A program made the position numbers and the translations under genes. A DNA stretch of 64,000 nucleotides from Polyangiaceae bacterium (lineage in GTDB: Bacteria; Myxococcota_A; Polyangia; Polyangiales; Polyangiaceae): contig JAHBVX010000002.1 of NCBI GenBank assembly GCA_019637295.1, positions 310,001-374,000 of the forward strand, given 5' to 3'. Below are positions 44,528 to 52,957 of the stretch, in pieces. The notes beneath the pieces were generated by a model that made no database searches, was not told where the DNA came from, and saw nothing but the letters and a program-made list of their open reading frames with translations. Position 1 is the stretch's first letter. Every line of letters starts with the position of its first letter.

Positions 44528-45241
44528 CTATGCGGCGCGGGACCTCGGCATCGACTCCGCCCGCTCGGCAGCCCGCGCCGCGATGCGCTCGAAGAGCGCG
44601 TTCTGCGCCCGACTGCCGCCGAGTCGATGGAGCTCGGGGGTGACGGCCGCGAGCGCCGTCGCGGCGGCGTCCCAGTCCTCCGCCGCGAAGGACTCGAGGG
44701 CCGTCGCCATGCCCAGCAGCAGGTCGCGCTTGCGGCCCGGCGGCTCGAGCTGACGACGCTGGATGTAGCGCAACAGGCCGGCGTGGTCGCGGGCGCCGCC
44801 GAGCGCGAGCAGGGCGTGCAGCTCCGCATAGGCGTGGCTCTCGCTGCTCAAGGTGCGCGCGGCCTGGCGCCGCGCAGCGGCCCAAGGCAGTGGCGCGCCG
44901 TCGGGCAGCGCGAGAGCGAGTCGCCAGAGCGCGGAGGGGCCGTCGGTGGCCGCGTCGCCGCGCTCCATCGCCGGCAGGATGTGGCGTGCGAAGCGCTCCG
45001 CTGCGTCAGCGGTGTGACCGAGCTCGAGCTCGAACACGAGCTGGTGCCAGTGTAAGTGAACACTCCGAGAGGAGTCGGCCGCGACGTGCTCGAGAGCGGA
45101 GCCGAGCATCGCGTGGCCGCTGCGGAAGCTCCCCGAGTCCAGGGCTCGATGCGCGCTGACGTGCACGAGCCCGGTCCCGCCGTCGGCGAAGGGGCGGAAG
45201 CCAGCGGGAGCCACGGCGTCGCGGAGGGCTAGGTCGTCCAT
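44528..45241 (-). CDS. TTC38-like helical-repeat protein, likely only the C-terminal half
   Basis: This is a 237-residue protein starting MDDLALRDAVAPAGF. The pattern RSGHAMLGSALEHVAADSSRSVHLHWHQLVFELELGHTADAAERFARHILP, followed by SALWRLALALPDG, matches the later part of TTC38-type tetratricopeptide proteins (H-x-x-W-H-x-x-L-x-x-L-E-L-G, then LLWRL). Full-length members are roughly twice as long. No in-frame continuation is convincing, because the mocA-like gene ends 62 bp upstream. It is the last gene of the aromatic operon by position. It could be a passenger left at the island border rather than a pathway component. Confidence 0.55.
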   Translation of the reverse strand: MDDLALRDAVAPAGFRPFADGGTGLVHVSAHRALDSGSFRSGHAMLGSALEHVAADSSRSVHLHWHQLVFELELGHTADAAERFARHILPAMERGDAATDGPSALWRLALALPDGAPLPWAAARRQAARTLSSESHAYAELHALLALGGARDHAGLLRYIQRRQLEPPGRKRDLLLGMATALESFAAEDWDAAATALAAVTPELHRLGGSRAQNALFERIAARAAERAESMPRSRAA

Positions 45242-45303
45242 GGTGGCCAGCCTGACCTCGGGGGGTGGTAGCTCGCGTGTGAGCCTCCGTGGAAAGCGCT
45301 CGC

Positions 45304-45885
45304 TCAGGGGAGGGCACCCGCCCGGGCCAGCTCCCCGGGCGTGTCGAGATCCTCGAGCACCGCGGGATCGGCGATCGGCACGTCGAGGCCGGGCAGGTCC
45401 CGCAGCACGTCGCACAGCCGCCTGTGGCTTGGCGCGGCGGCGACGGCGGCGAGCGCGGGGCGAGTCAGGACGATGGGGTGGCCGCGTCGACCTCCCGAGG
45501 CGGGCCGCACCACCCACGCGCTTCCGAGGGCGGCGTGGGCGATGAGCGTTTGGATGGTGCTCGCGCGTGCGTGAGGGTGGTCGATCAGCGCGAGGACGGC
45601 GCCTGTCAGCTCGCGGCGCGCGAGCGCCGCCTGGGCTGCCAGCGCCGCCGAGCTCAGCATGCCACGCTCGGGCTCGGGGTTCAGCAGGACCTCTGCCCGC
45701 GTCTCGACCGCGATCCGGGCGCCGTGAGGAGGTCCGAGAACGATCAAGCACTCGCGCACGCCACCCCCCCGCAGCGCGCGCTCGCTGCGCGCGACGAGGG
45801 TCTCGCCGTCGATGCGATAAAGAGCCTTGGGGCGCCCTATGCGCCGCGACGCGCCTGCCGCGAGGATGATCCCGAGCCAGGTCAT
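45304..45885 (-). CDS. mocA: Molybdenum-cofactor cytidylyltransferase-like (MocA/MobA family)
   Basis: This is a 193-residue nucleotidyltransferase: N-terminal LGIILAAGASRRIGRPKAL (the L-A-A-G-x-S-x-R-x-G-x-x-K signature), later VLALIDHPHARASTIQTLI (D-x-P substrate loop), and SGGRRGHPIVLTR. MocA-type enzymes add CMP to molybdopterin, making the dinucleotide cofactor used by xanthine-oxidase-family enzymes. That is exactly what the adjacent 4-hydroxybenzoyl-CoA reductase needs. The ATG overlaps the hcrB stop by 4 bp, supporting a role in maturing that enzyme. Confidence 0.85.
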   Translation of the reverse strand: MTWLGIILAAGASRRIGRPKALYRIDGETLVARSERALRGGGVRECLIVLGPPHGARIAVETRAEVLLNPEPERGMLSSAALAAQAALARRELTGAVLALIDHPHARASTIQTLIAHAALGSAWVVRPASGGRRGHPIVLTRPALAAVAAAPSHRRLCDVLRDLPGLDVPIADPAVLEDLDTPGELARAGALP

Positions 45886-46886
45886 GCCGCGCCTGCCGCG
45901 CGGAGCAAGGCGCGGCGCACGAGCACCGGCACCAGCTTGCGTCGGTACTCGGGATCGCCCGGCACGTTCGCCACCGGATGACACTGGTCGCGGGCCCTGA
46001 GCCCGAGCTGAGCTGCGGCGGCCTCGAAGGCCTCGCCGTGGATGGGCACACCGACGATCAGCGAGTCGATGCGCGCGACGCGGCGAGGCTTGGCCTGCAG
46101 CGCCGTGAGCACGACGTCGACGTCGGTCACCACGGCGGAGTCGGGGTCCACGTCGAGTCGCACCGCGACCCCGAGCAAGGGGTAGTCGATGGCCTCCCGA
46201 ACGCGCAGCTTCTCGTACGCGCCGCGGTGGCCGGGTCGCTGAGCGGGGACGACGAGCTCGGTCAAGAGCTCGTCCGGTCGGAGCACGGTGTTGGCGATTC
46301 CGTCGTTGCGATAGAGGTCGAGCAGGGGTAGCGCGCGCACACCGTGCTGGCTCTCCAGCGTCACCCTGGCGCCGAGCGTGAGGAGCGCCGGCGCCGTGTC
46401 CCCGCTGGCTGCGGCGACGCACTTCTTTCCACCCTCCACGACGTGGCAGAGCGTGCCGTCCTTCTTCAGACAAAACCCCAGCGCCTTGCGCCAGAAGTGG
46501 CTCTGGTTGTAGTAGCGGCACCGGGTGGACAACAGCGCGTTGCCGCCGATGGTGGCGACCTGGCGGACCTGTGGGCTCGCCACGCTGCGAGCCGCCTCGC
46601 CGAGCGCTGGCGCGAGTCGTCGCACGAGATCGCTCGCGCCGAGCTGCGCCAGCGTCACGCGCGCACCGATGGCCAACGACCCCTCCTGCTCGGTCACGTG
46701 GTCGAGCCCGCCGACGCGAGCCAGACTGACCACGCGCTGGGGGACCTCGAGCCGGTTCTTCAGGGCGACGAGCAAGTCCGTACCGCCAGCCATCACCCGC
46801 GTGTCGAGCTCGGACTCCGCCAACAGCGCGAGCGCCTCGGGCAGGCTCTCGGGGCAGCTCACCTCGAAGCGGGGCATCCTCAGCAT
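45882..46886 (-). CDS. hcrB: 4-hydroxybenzoyl-CoA reductase, beta (FAD and [4Fe-4S]) subunit
   Basis: This 334-residue FAD-binding protein of the molybdenum hydroxylase family (VMAGGTDLLVALKNR; VATIGGNALLSTRC) carries the insertion that distinguishes 4-hydroxybenzoyl-CoA reductase from xanthine dehydrogenase. Cys 123, 139, 147 and 156 (TRCRYYNQSHFW, GFCLKKDGTLCHVV, KKCVAA) are spaced as the extra [4Fe-4S] ligands of the Thauera enzyme. The cluster lets electrons run in the reductive direction, removing the para hydroxyl to give benzoyl-CoA. The start ATG follows AGGAGG. The gene overlaps hcrA by 7 bp and mocA by 4 bp. Confidence 0.92.
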   Translation of the reverse strand: MLRMPRFEVSCPESLPEALALLAESELDTRVMAGGTDLLVALKNRLEVPQRVVSLARVGGLDHVTEQEGSLAIGARVTLAQLGASDLVRRLAPALGEAARSVASPQVRQVATIGGNALLSTRCRYYNQSHFWRKALGFCLKKDGTLCHVVEGGKKCVAAASGDTAPALLTLGARVTLESQHGVRALPLLDLYRNDGIANTVLRPDELLTELVVPAQRPGHRGAYEKLRVREAIDYPLLGVAVRLDVDPDSAVVTDVDVVLTALQAKPRRVARIDSLIVGVPIHGEAFEAAAAQLGLRARDQCHPVANVPGDPEYRRKLVPVLVRRALLRAAGAA

Positions 46887-49225
46887 CGGGCCCTCCTCCC
46901 TTCGAGCGCTGCCCGCTGCTGCTCGAGCTCGGCGAGCACCCGCGCGGGCGTGAACGGCAAGTGGCGCAGGCGCACGCCGACGGCGTCGTAGACCGCGTTG
47001 GCGATGGCGGGGACGGCAGGGTGCAGCGGACCTTCGCCCGCCTCCTTCGCGCCGTACGGCCCCTCGGGGTCGATGCTCTCGACGATCAGGCTCGACAGCC
47101 CGGGCACGTCCAGCGCCGTCGGGATGGGGTAGTCGAGCAGGGACGGGCCGCGATGCAGGCCGCGCTCGTCGACGTCGTGATCCTCCATCAACGCCTCGGC
47201 GGCGCCCATGTAGGCCGAGCCGTCCATTTGCCCGGCGACCAACATGGGATTGAGCGCGCGCCCACAATCGTGTGCGACGTACAGGTGTTCGCAGGTGATT
47301 CGACCCGTCTCGTCATCCACGCGCACCTCGGCGACGTGAGCGGTGAAGGAGTACGAGGGCGAGGCGCCGATGGTGCCTCCCCGGTACGCGCCGCCGAGCT
47401 TGGGCGTGTTGTAGGAGCCCGCGGTGGCCAACGTGTCGTACTTCGCTTCGGCGATGGCGATCGCTTCCTTCAACGACAAGCGACGAGTCGGCTCCTTCCG
47501 GTCGAAGGCCTCGCCCTCGGACAGCACGATGTCACCCTCGAACGTCTCCCAGTGTGCCGCGAGCGCGGAGGTGAGCTTGGCGCGGAGCTTGCGGCACGCG
47601 TCGATCGCAGCGTTGCCGACCATGAACGTCACGCGGCTCGAGTAGGCGCCGAGATCCACCGGACACAGATCGGTGTCGGCGGCGACCACGCGCACCTGGT
47701 CGAGCGCCAGACCGAGCTCCTCGGCGACCAGCATGCGCACGATGGTGCTCGCGCCCTGGCCGATGTCGTTGCTCCCGGTCAGCACGGTGACCAGCCCGGA
47801 GCGGTTCGCCTCCAGCACGATCCCCGCCTGTGGCATCTCGTTCGGATAGACCGGGTAGTTCGTGCCCGAGATGTACATCGAAGCCGCGACGCCGAGGCCC
47901 ACCCCGAACGGCAACCGGCCCCGACGAACTCTCCATTCGCTCGCTCGCTCGACGGCGGTGAGGCAGGCCAACAGGCCATTGGAGGTGATGCGCTGACCGT
48001 TGAGCGTCTCGGTGTACGCCGGCAGGGCCCCGCGACGACGCAGCTCGATGGGGTCCAGGTCGAGCCGAGTCGCCAGCTCGTCGAGCTGGACCTCGAACGC
48101 GAAGCGGGGCTGAACCGCGCCATGGCCGCGCTTCGGCCCACAGGGTGGCTTGTTGGTGAACACCCGGGTCGAGTCGAAGCGCAGCGCGTCCAGGGCATAG
48201 GGGCCCGCCAGCAGCTGCCCCGAGTAGTAGGTGGTGACCAGGCCGAAGGAGCTGTAGGCGCCTCCGTCGAGCACGGTGCGCGCGTCGAGCGCGAGCAGCT
48301 TGCCCTCGCGGGTGGCCGCGGTCCGAAAGTGCATCTGCATCGGGTGTCGGCCCCGGTGCGTGTAGAAGACCTCCTCACGGTCGTAGAGCATCTTGACCGG
48401 GCGCCCGGTGATACAGGCCAGCTTGCAGACGCAGAGCTCCAGGCTGAACGGATCGCTCTTGCCCCCGAACCCGCCGCCGACGCAGGGCTGGATCACACGC
48501 ACCAGGTGCTCGGGGAGCTCGAGCACCTTGGCCACCGTGCGCTGAACGTAGTGCGTGATCTGTGTCGAGCTGTACAGCGTGAGCACGCCGTCGGCGCCGA
48601 GGCGGGCCAGCGCGCAGTGCGGCTCGATCGCCGCGTGGGTGGTGCCGTGAAAGGAGTAGTGCTCGTCGATCACGACGTCGGCCCGAGCAAACTCCGCGTT
48701 CACGTCGCCGAACTCGAGCAGCACGTTCTTGGACACGTTGCGCTCGCGTGTGTCGTGGATGGGAGCCGCGTCGTCCCGCAGGGCGTCCAGGGGATCGAAG
48801 TGCGGGGTGAGCAGCTCGTACTCGATCCGAATGAGCTCGAGGGCGTCGATGGCCGTGTCCTCGTCCACCGCCGCGACCGCCGCCACGGGCTCACCCACGA
48901 AGCGCACCTTCTCCAGGGCGAGGGCCGTCTCGTCCTGTGTCCAGGGCAGCACGCCGAAGCGACCGGGCAGATCCCGGCCCGTGATGACGGCGCGGACACC
49001 GGGCAAGGCCGCCGCTCGAGTCGTGTCGATGGCGACGATCCGCGCGTGGGCGTGCGGGCTGCGCAGGGTCTTGGCGTGCAGCATCCCGGGCAGGGTGATG
49101 TCGTCGGTGAACACCGCTTCGCCCGTGGCCTTGGCCATGCCGTCCACCTTGCGCGCGGAGGTGCCCACGACCTTGAACACGTCGCCGAAGGGGGGGCCCG
49201 AGCCGTGGCGGTCGCGAGCGGCCAT
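46880..49225 (-). CDS. hcrA: 4-hydroxybenzoyl-CoA reductase, alpha (molybdopterin) subunit
   Basis: This is a 781-residue catalytic subunit of the xanthine-oxidase family. Motifs are GKATGEAVFTDD-type N-terminus (MAKATGEAVFTDDITLPGMLHAKTLRS), QPCVGGGFGGKSDPFSLE (Mo-pterin contact), GRHPMQMHFRTAATREGKLLALD, GSNDIGQGASTIVRMLVAEELG and the C-terminal EGPYGAKEAGEGPLHPAVPAIANA with the active-site Glu region. With the adjacent FAD/[4Fe-4S] and [2Fe-2S] subunits it removes the phenolic OH of 4-hydroxybenzoyl-CoA, feeding the benzoyl-CoA reductase encoded upstream in the same operon. Length and gene order (C-A-B) are complete. Confidence 0.92.
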   Translation of the reverse strand: MAARDRHGSGPPFGDVFKVVGTSARKVDGMAKATGEAVFTDDITLPGMLHAKTLRSPHAHARIVAIDTTRAAALPGVRAVITGRDLPGRFGVLPWTQDETALALEKVRFVGEPVAAVAAVDEDTAIDALELIRIEYELLTPHFDPLDALRDDAAPIHDTRERNVSKNVLLEFGDVNAEFARADVVIDEHYSFHGTTHAAIEPHCALARLGADGVLTLYSSTQITHYVQRTVAKVLELPEHLVRVIQPCVGGGFGGKSDPFSLELCVCKLACITGRPVKMLYDREEVFYTHRGRHPMQMHFRTAATREGKLLALDARTVLDGGAYSSFGLVTTYYSGQLLAGPYALDALRFDSTRVFTNKPPCGPKRGHGAVQPRFAFEVQLDELATRLDLDPIELRRRGALPAYTETLNGQRITSNGLLACLTAVERASEWRVRRGRLPFGVGLGVAASMYISGTNYPVYPNEMPQAGIVLEANRSGLVTVLTGSNDIGQGASTIVRMLVAEELGLALDQVRVVAADTDLCPVDLGAYSSRVTFMVGNAAIDACRKLRAKLTSALAAHWETFEGDIVLSEGEAFDRKEPTRRLSLKEAIAIAEAKYDTLATAGSYNTPKLGGAYRGGTIGASPSYSFTAHVAEVRVDDETGRITCEHLYVAHDCGRALNPMLVAGQMDGSAYMGAAEALMEDHDVDERGLHRGPSLLDYPIPTALDVPGLSSLIVESIDPEGPYGAKEAGEGPLHPAVPAIANAVYDAVGVRLRHLPFTPARVLAELEQQRAALEGRRARC

Positions 49226-49226
49226 C

Positions 49227-49781
49227 TCAGGGCTCCTCGTCTCGGGGTTCGATGGACCACGCGGGCGCCGGCGGGTCCTCGCCTCGCTCGACGGCTGCGG
49301 CCCGCAGCACCGCCTCGATGATCTGCGCGTAGCCCGTGCAGCGACATAGGTTGCCCGAGAGAGCGGCGCGCACTTCGTCTGCCGTGGGAGACGGATTCTT
49401 TCGGAGCAGCGCGGCGCTCGACAGGAGCATGCCGGGCTGACAGAACCCGCACTGCAGCGCACCCGAGCGATCGAACGCCTCCTGAACCGGGTGAGGGCGA
49501 CCCTCGGCGCGGCGATGCTCGGCGCCCAGGCCTTCGATGGTGGTGACGGCGCGACCCGCCACCGTCACCGCGAGGGTCAGACAAGAAAGCACCGGGCTGC
49601 CGTCGAGCAGCACCGTGCACGCTCCGCAGTCGCCCTTGTCGCAACCTTGCTTGGTTCCCGTCAGTCCCTGACGATAGCGGAGCAGCTCGAGCAGGGTATG
49701 GTGAGCCGGTGCGGACACCGTGACCGTCTCTCCGTTCAGCTCGAACGCGAAGACCGGGTCCGGGGCGGGGCGGCTCGTCAT
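49227..49781 (-). CDS. hcrC: 4-hydroxybenzoyl-CoA reductase, gamma ([2Fe-2S]) subunit
   Basis: This is a 184-residue small subunit with two [2Fe-2S] clusters. The plant-ferredoxin-like site is TKQGCDKGDCGACTVLLDG plus a later LSC. The helical-domain site is LQCGFCQPGMLLSS together with GNLCRCTGYAQIIEAV. It passes electrons between the molybdenum and flavin subunits. It lies 10 bp downstream of the GNAT gene stop and one base before hcrA. It has a slightly longer C-terminal tail (EDPPAPAWSIEPRDEEP) than typical members. Confidence 0.93.
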   Translation of the reverse strand: MTSRPAPDPVFAFELNGETVTVSAPAHHTLLELLRYRQGLTGTKQGCDKGDCGACTVLLDGSPVLSCLTLAVTVAGRAVTTIEGLGAEHRRAEGRPHPVQEAFDRSGALQCGFCQPGMLLSSAALLRKNPSPTADEVRAALSGNLCRCTGYAQIIEAVLRAAAVERGEDPPAPAWSIEPRDEEP

Positions 49782-49791
49782 GGTGGCCTCG

Positions 49792-50274
49792 TCAGGGCGC
49801 GCGGCCCAGGGAGAGCTCGAGGCACAGTCGCGGCGCGAGCAGGAACCCCTCGCGGCGGAAGAAGGCGATCAAGTCGCCTTGATCCCAGTCGACCTGCGTC
49901 TGAACTCGGTCCACGCCCAAGGCGCGCAAGTTCATCGTCAGCTGGCGCATCAAGGCGCCGCCGACGTGCTGCCCCGCGCGCGCGCCGTCCACGCCGATGG
50001 AGTCGATCAGCGCCACGGGCTCGGGTCGACCGAACTCGCCGTAGTAGAGCCGCCCGGTGAGAAACCCCGCGGGCTCCCCGTCGATCAGCGCAGCCAGCGA
50101 GATGCGCACGCCGGTGTCTTCGTCCGCTTCGACCAGCTTCTTGCGGAAGTACTCGCTGCGGGTTCGCTGCGAGTACTGCCGATCGATGCGCACTACCCAG
50201 TCGAGGTCCGAGCTGCGCAGGTTGCGGACTTCCACCGCGTCGGTCTCCAAGAGCCCAGGTTCGAGGTCACTCAT
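49792..50274 (-). CDS. GNAT-family N-acetyltransferase within the aromatic operon
   Basis: This 160-residue protein has a GNAT fold: VEVRNLRSSDLDWVVRIDRQYSQRTR at the N-terminus, then a strand ending in DSIGVD followed by the acetyl-CoA-binding loop RAGQHVGGALMRQL (R/Q-x-x-G-x-G/A), and a C-terminal FFRREGFLL. The start overlaps the hemerythrin stop by 4 bp. Benzoate clusters of Rhodopseudomonas palustris also contain an acetyltransferase gene (badL), so a role in controlling pathway enzymes by acetylation or in detoxification is possible. The substrate cannot be read. Confidence 0.82.
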   Translation of the reverse strand: MSDLEPGLLETDAVEVRNLRSSDLDWVVRIDRQYSQRTRSEYFRKKLVEADEDTGVRISLAALIDGEPAGFLTGRLYYGEFGRPEPVALIDSIGVDGARAGQHVGGALMRQLTMNLRALGVDRVQTQVDWDQGDLIAFFRREGFLLAPRLCLELSLGRAP

Positions 50275-50705
50275 GCTACCGCCACGCCGCGCAGGCGCCC
50301 CCAGTGTCGAAGGTTGTCGTCGAGCTGTCCCGATGCGCGCAGGGTGCTCTGTGCGACGGGGAAGAGGATGGCCTCCTCCTTGGCCAGGTGGTCGCGGGTG
50401 ACGCTGGCCAGGGCCGCAAACGCCGCGCGCGCCTGGGGCAGCGTCTTGGCCGCGTACAGTTCGGCGATTCGCTCGTCGATGAGCTCGTGCTCCGAGTGCA
50501 TCACCGCGATGGGGCCGCTCTGGGCCAGCAGCGAGAAGAGCAGGTCCTCCTCCAGCCGCGCGTGCGAGCTCAGCGCTTCGCCCAGTAGCTCGAACCCCGA
50601 GCGCAGCGCGCCGACGTCGCTCGCCTCGGCGACCAAGACCTCCATCCGATCGAACAGGGCGTACAGCACGCCGTGCTCGCCCAAGAGTGCTTCCGTCAGG
50701 TCCAT
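50271..50705 (-). CDS. Hemerythrin-like di-iron protein within the benzoyl-CoA reductase operon
   Basis: This is a 144-residue four-helix protein with the metal-binding pattern of hemerythrin/HHE proteins: H11 (GEHGVLY), H48 and E52 (SSHARLEED), H70/H73 (MHSEHELID), and H106 and E110 (RDHLAKEEAILFP). Such proteins bind O2 or NO at a di-iron centre. Sitting between the O2-sensitive benzoyl-CoA reductase and hydroxybenzoyl-CoA reductase genes, it may scavenge O2 or NO or sense them. This is inference from position. It is 24 bp downstream of bcrD and overlaps the GNAT gene. Confidence 0.85.
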   Translation of the reverse strand: MDLTEALLGEHGVLYALFDRMEVLVAEASDVGALRSGFELLGEALSSHARLEEDLLFSLLAQSGPIAVMHSEHELIDERIAELYAAKTLPQARAAFAALASVTRDHLAKEEAILFPVAQSTLRASGQLDDNLRHWGRLRGVAVA

Positions 50706-50729
50706 TCCGTCCTTCCTTTCCCGAAGTCG

Positions 50730-51587
50730 TCAACCAGCCTGTCGCTCGGCGAGCTGCTGCACGCGGTACGCGCCGAGCAGCGCGGCGCCCATCGCTCCCG
50801 CGAGGATCCCGTCGGCGTGAGCCAGCAAGGTCACGTCCGCGTGTTGCTTCTTCTTCTTGTTCTTCTCCTCGGCCAGCACCTCGTCGATGGCGGCGACCAT
50901 GCCTTCGTCACGGGACAGCCCGCCGGTGACCACCACTGTGCCCGCGGCACCCACCGAGCGAAGCAGCTGGACGAGCCGGCCCGCGATGCTGAGGTGGATG
51001 CCCTTGAGGATGTCCGGAGCCGCGATGCCCCGGCTGACCATGTTGATCACGTCCGTCTCGGCGAGCACGGCGCAGATGCTCGACACCTTCTCTGGCGTCC
51101 CCGCCTGCCGGCTCAGCGCGCCGACGTCTTCGAGCGGCACCCCGAGGTAGCGGGCGATGTTCTCCAGGAACTGGCCGCTGCCGCTGGCACACTGGCTGGT
51201 CATGCGGTGGGACAGCACCCGGCCGACGTCGTTCATGCGCAGACCGCGCGCGTGCAAGGCGCCGATGTCGAGGGCAGCGCGTGCGCTCTTGCACAGCTGT
51301 AGCGCGCCGCGAGCGTGGGTGGTCATGCTGTAGAAGTGCCCGGTGCGGAAGCCCACCGAGTCCCCGTCACCCGTGCTCGCGATGTAGTCGAAGTCGCGGT
51401 CCGTACAGCCCGCCTCCGCGCAGGCCTCGTCGAAGGTCGCCCGCACGACCTGGGCCACGTCCCTCCGGCGAATGCGCTGAACACGCGACGCCAAGAGCTC
51501 GGCGTCCTGGCCGGCGTTGCTACGAAAGATGGCGACCTTCACCGTGCTCGCGCCCGGGTCTACTCCTGCCGTCAAATGCCGACTCAT
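50730..51587 (-). CDS. bcrD: Benzoyl-CoA reductase (class I), subunit D, ATPase
   Basis: This is a 285-residue BadF/BadG-type ATPase. The start is best placed at ATG 51587, six bases after AGGAGG. Upstream in-frame GTG 51602 and ATG 51593 are alternatives, and the GTG would overlap the bcrA stop. Motifs are GVDPGASTVKVAIF (phosphate loop), ASTGDGDSVGF, ALDIGALHARGLRM, the Cys-bearing SQCASGSGQFLENI and SSICAVLAETDVINMVSRG (ligands for the [4Fe-4S] shared with BcrA), and VVVTGGLSRDEGM. It couples ATP hydrolysis to low-potential electron transfer to the BcrBC ring-reducing module. Confidence 0.92.
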   Translation of the reverse strand: MSRHLTAGVDPGASTVKVAIFRSNAGQDAELLASRVQRIRRRDVAQVVRATFDEACAEAGCTDRDFDYIASTGDGDSVGFRTGHFYSMTTHARGALQLCKSARAALDIGALHARGLRMNDVGRVLSHRMTSQCASGSGQFLENIARYLGVPLEDVGALSRQAGTPEKVSSICAVLAETDVINMVSRGIAAPDILKGIHLSIAGRLVQLLRSVGAAGTVVVTGGLSRDEGMVAAIDEVLAEEKNKKKKQHADVTLLAHADGILAGAMGAALLGAYRVQQLAERQAG

Positions 51588-51598
51588 GCTCATCCTCC

Positions 51599-52957
51599 TC
51601 ACGCGCCCGTGGTGAGCGCATCCAGCGCGAACGTGGGCAGGACCTGCGGTCGTCCAGCCACGACGTCGTCAAGCCCGTACAGCGCGGCGCCCAGTGCACC
51701 CATGTAGATGGAGTCCGGGTGGGCGTTGAGCGTGATGCCCTCGCCATAGCTGTCCGTGACCAGCTCGCGGAGCACCCGCGTGGCCATCGGGTTCTTGCAC
51801 ACCCCGCCGGTGAAGGTCAGCTCGTTCGAGACACCGCCGGAGCGCGCCAGGAGCGACATCGCCCGCAGCATGATGGAGCGGTGCAGCCCCGCGAGGATGT
51901 CCTCGCGGCGCTCGCCGAGGCCGAGCCGCTCGCGCAGTTCGGCGCCGGCAAAGACGGTGCAGGTCGAGTTGACCTTCACCACGCGCTTCGCGCCCAGGGC
52001 GAGCGGGCCCAGCTCGTGCAGACCCAGGTTCAGCTCGTCCGCGATGTAGCCCAGGTAGCGTCCGCAGCCGGCGGCGCAGCGATCGTTCATCTGGAAGGAG
52101 GTGACCACCCCGTGTCCGTCCACCTGGATCGCCTTGGTGTCCTGTCCGCCGATGTCGAGCACCGTGCGCGTACCGCCGAACACGCGGTGGGCGCCGCGGC
52201 CGTGGCACAGGATCTCGCTGCGCACGGCCTCCTTGGGGAAGGGCAGGGTCTGGCGACCGTAGCCGGTGCCCACGAACGCCAGCTCCTGGATGGGTGCTCT
52301 GGCGGCGCGAGCCACGGCGGACTCGAAGCGCTTGCGCTCCTCACCGGAGGTACCTCGCTCGAGCACGTGACGCGCGGCGCGCGCGAGCAGATCCCCGAAG
52401 TCGCGACGGCGGAGCTCCGTCTCGACGTTCAGTACGGCGCGGTCGAACAGCCCAACGAGCCGCTCGTAGGGCACGTTCTGCTCGCGGCTCACCTCCTCGG
52501 CGGCGCTGATGAACGCTGCGCCGGCCAAGTCGCGAAAGAAGTCGCTCTTGCGGGGCGCGCCCACGACGAAGAGCTCGGGCGCGTGCAGGCGCATCCGCTC
52601 GTGCACCTCGCGCGCCGCCGGCTCGAGCGTGGCCTTCTGGCCGACGTAGGTCAGCGCGCGCAGCGCGACGGCCACCTCCGCTTCGAGCTCCGCCAGCTGA
52701 TCCCGATACAGCTCGAGCCGGAATGCTTCGTGCAGCTGGTCCCGCCAGCTCTGAGCGTCGTCCGCGAAGCTCTCGAGCTCGCGCTGCAGCAGCGTGAACC
52801 GGACGGCGATCAGGGCCTCTTCACGTGCCACGGCGCAGGCCACCTCGTAGTTGCTGCGGCTGTTGGTGATGCCTCGTCCGACGACGCGGCCCTGCTCGTC
52901 GAGCAGCACCGCCTTGGTGGTGGTGGAGCCCAAGTCGATGCCGACGACGCACCTCAT
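51599..52957 (-). CDS. bcrA: Benzoyl-CoA reductase (class I), subunit A, ATPase
   Basis: This 452-residue ATPase subunit is the partner of BcrD. Motifs are VVGIDLGSTTTKAVLLDEQGRVVGRGITNS (phosphate loop), FVGTGYGRQTLPFP, TVLDIGGQDTKAIQVD, NDRCAAGCGRYLGYIADELN and VNSTCTVFAGAELRERLGLG (the two Fe-S Cys), and LTFTGGVCKNPMATR. It has an N-terminal insertion of about 150 helical residues, as BcrA/BadF proteins do. The presence of two distinct ATPase subunits identifies the ATP-dependent class I enzyme rather than the ATP-independent tungsten BamB type. Its start overlaps the bcrB stop by 4 bp. Confidence 0.94.
   Translation of the reverse strand: MRCVVGIDLGSTTTKAVLLDEQGRVVGRGITNSRSNYEVACAVAREEALIAVRFTLLQRELESFADDAQSWRDQLHEAFRLELYRDQLAELEAEVAVALRALTYVGQKATLEPAAREVHERMRLHAPELFVVGAPRKSDFFRDLAGAAFISAAEEVSREQNVPYERLVGLFDRAVLNVETELRRRDFGDLLARAARHVLERGTSGEERKRFESAVARAARAPIQELAFVGTGYGRQTLPFPKEAVRSEILCHGRGAHRVFGGTRTVLDIGGQDTKAIQVDGHGVVTSFQMNDRCAAGCGRYLGYIADELNLGLHELGPLALGAKRVVKVNSTCTVFAGAELRERLGLGERREDILAGLHRSIMLRAMSLLARSGGVSNELTFTGGVCKNPMATRVLRELVTDSYGEGITLNAHPDSIYMGALGAALYGLDDVVAGRPQVLPTFALDALTTGA

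Noticed and set aside
45882-49781. Xanthine dehydrogenase or aerobic CO dehydrogenase for the three-subunit molybdenum enzyme
   Set aside because: The beta subunit has the extra four-cysteine [4Fe-4S] insertion diagnostic of 4-hydroxybenzoyl-CoA reductase, and the operon context agrees.
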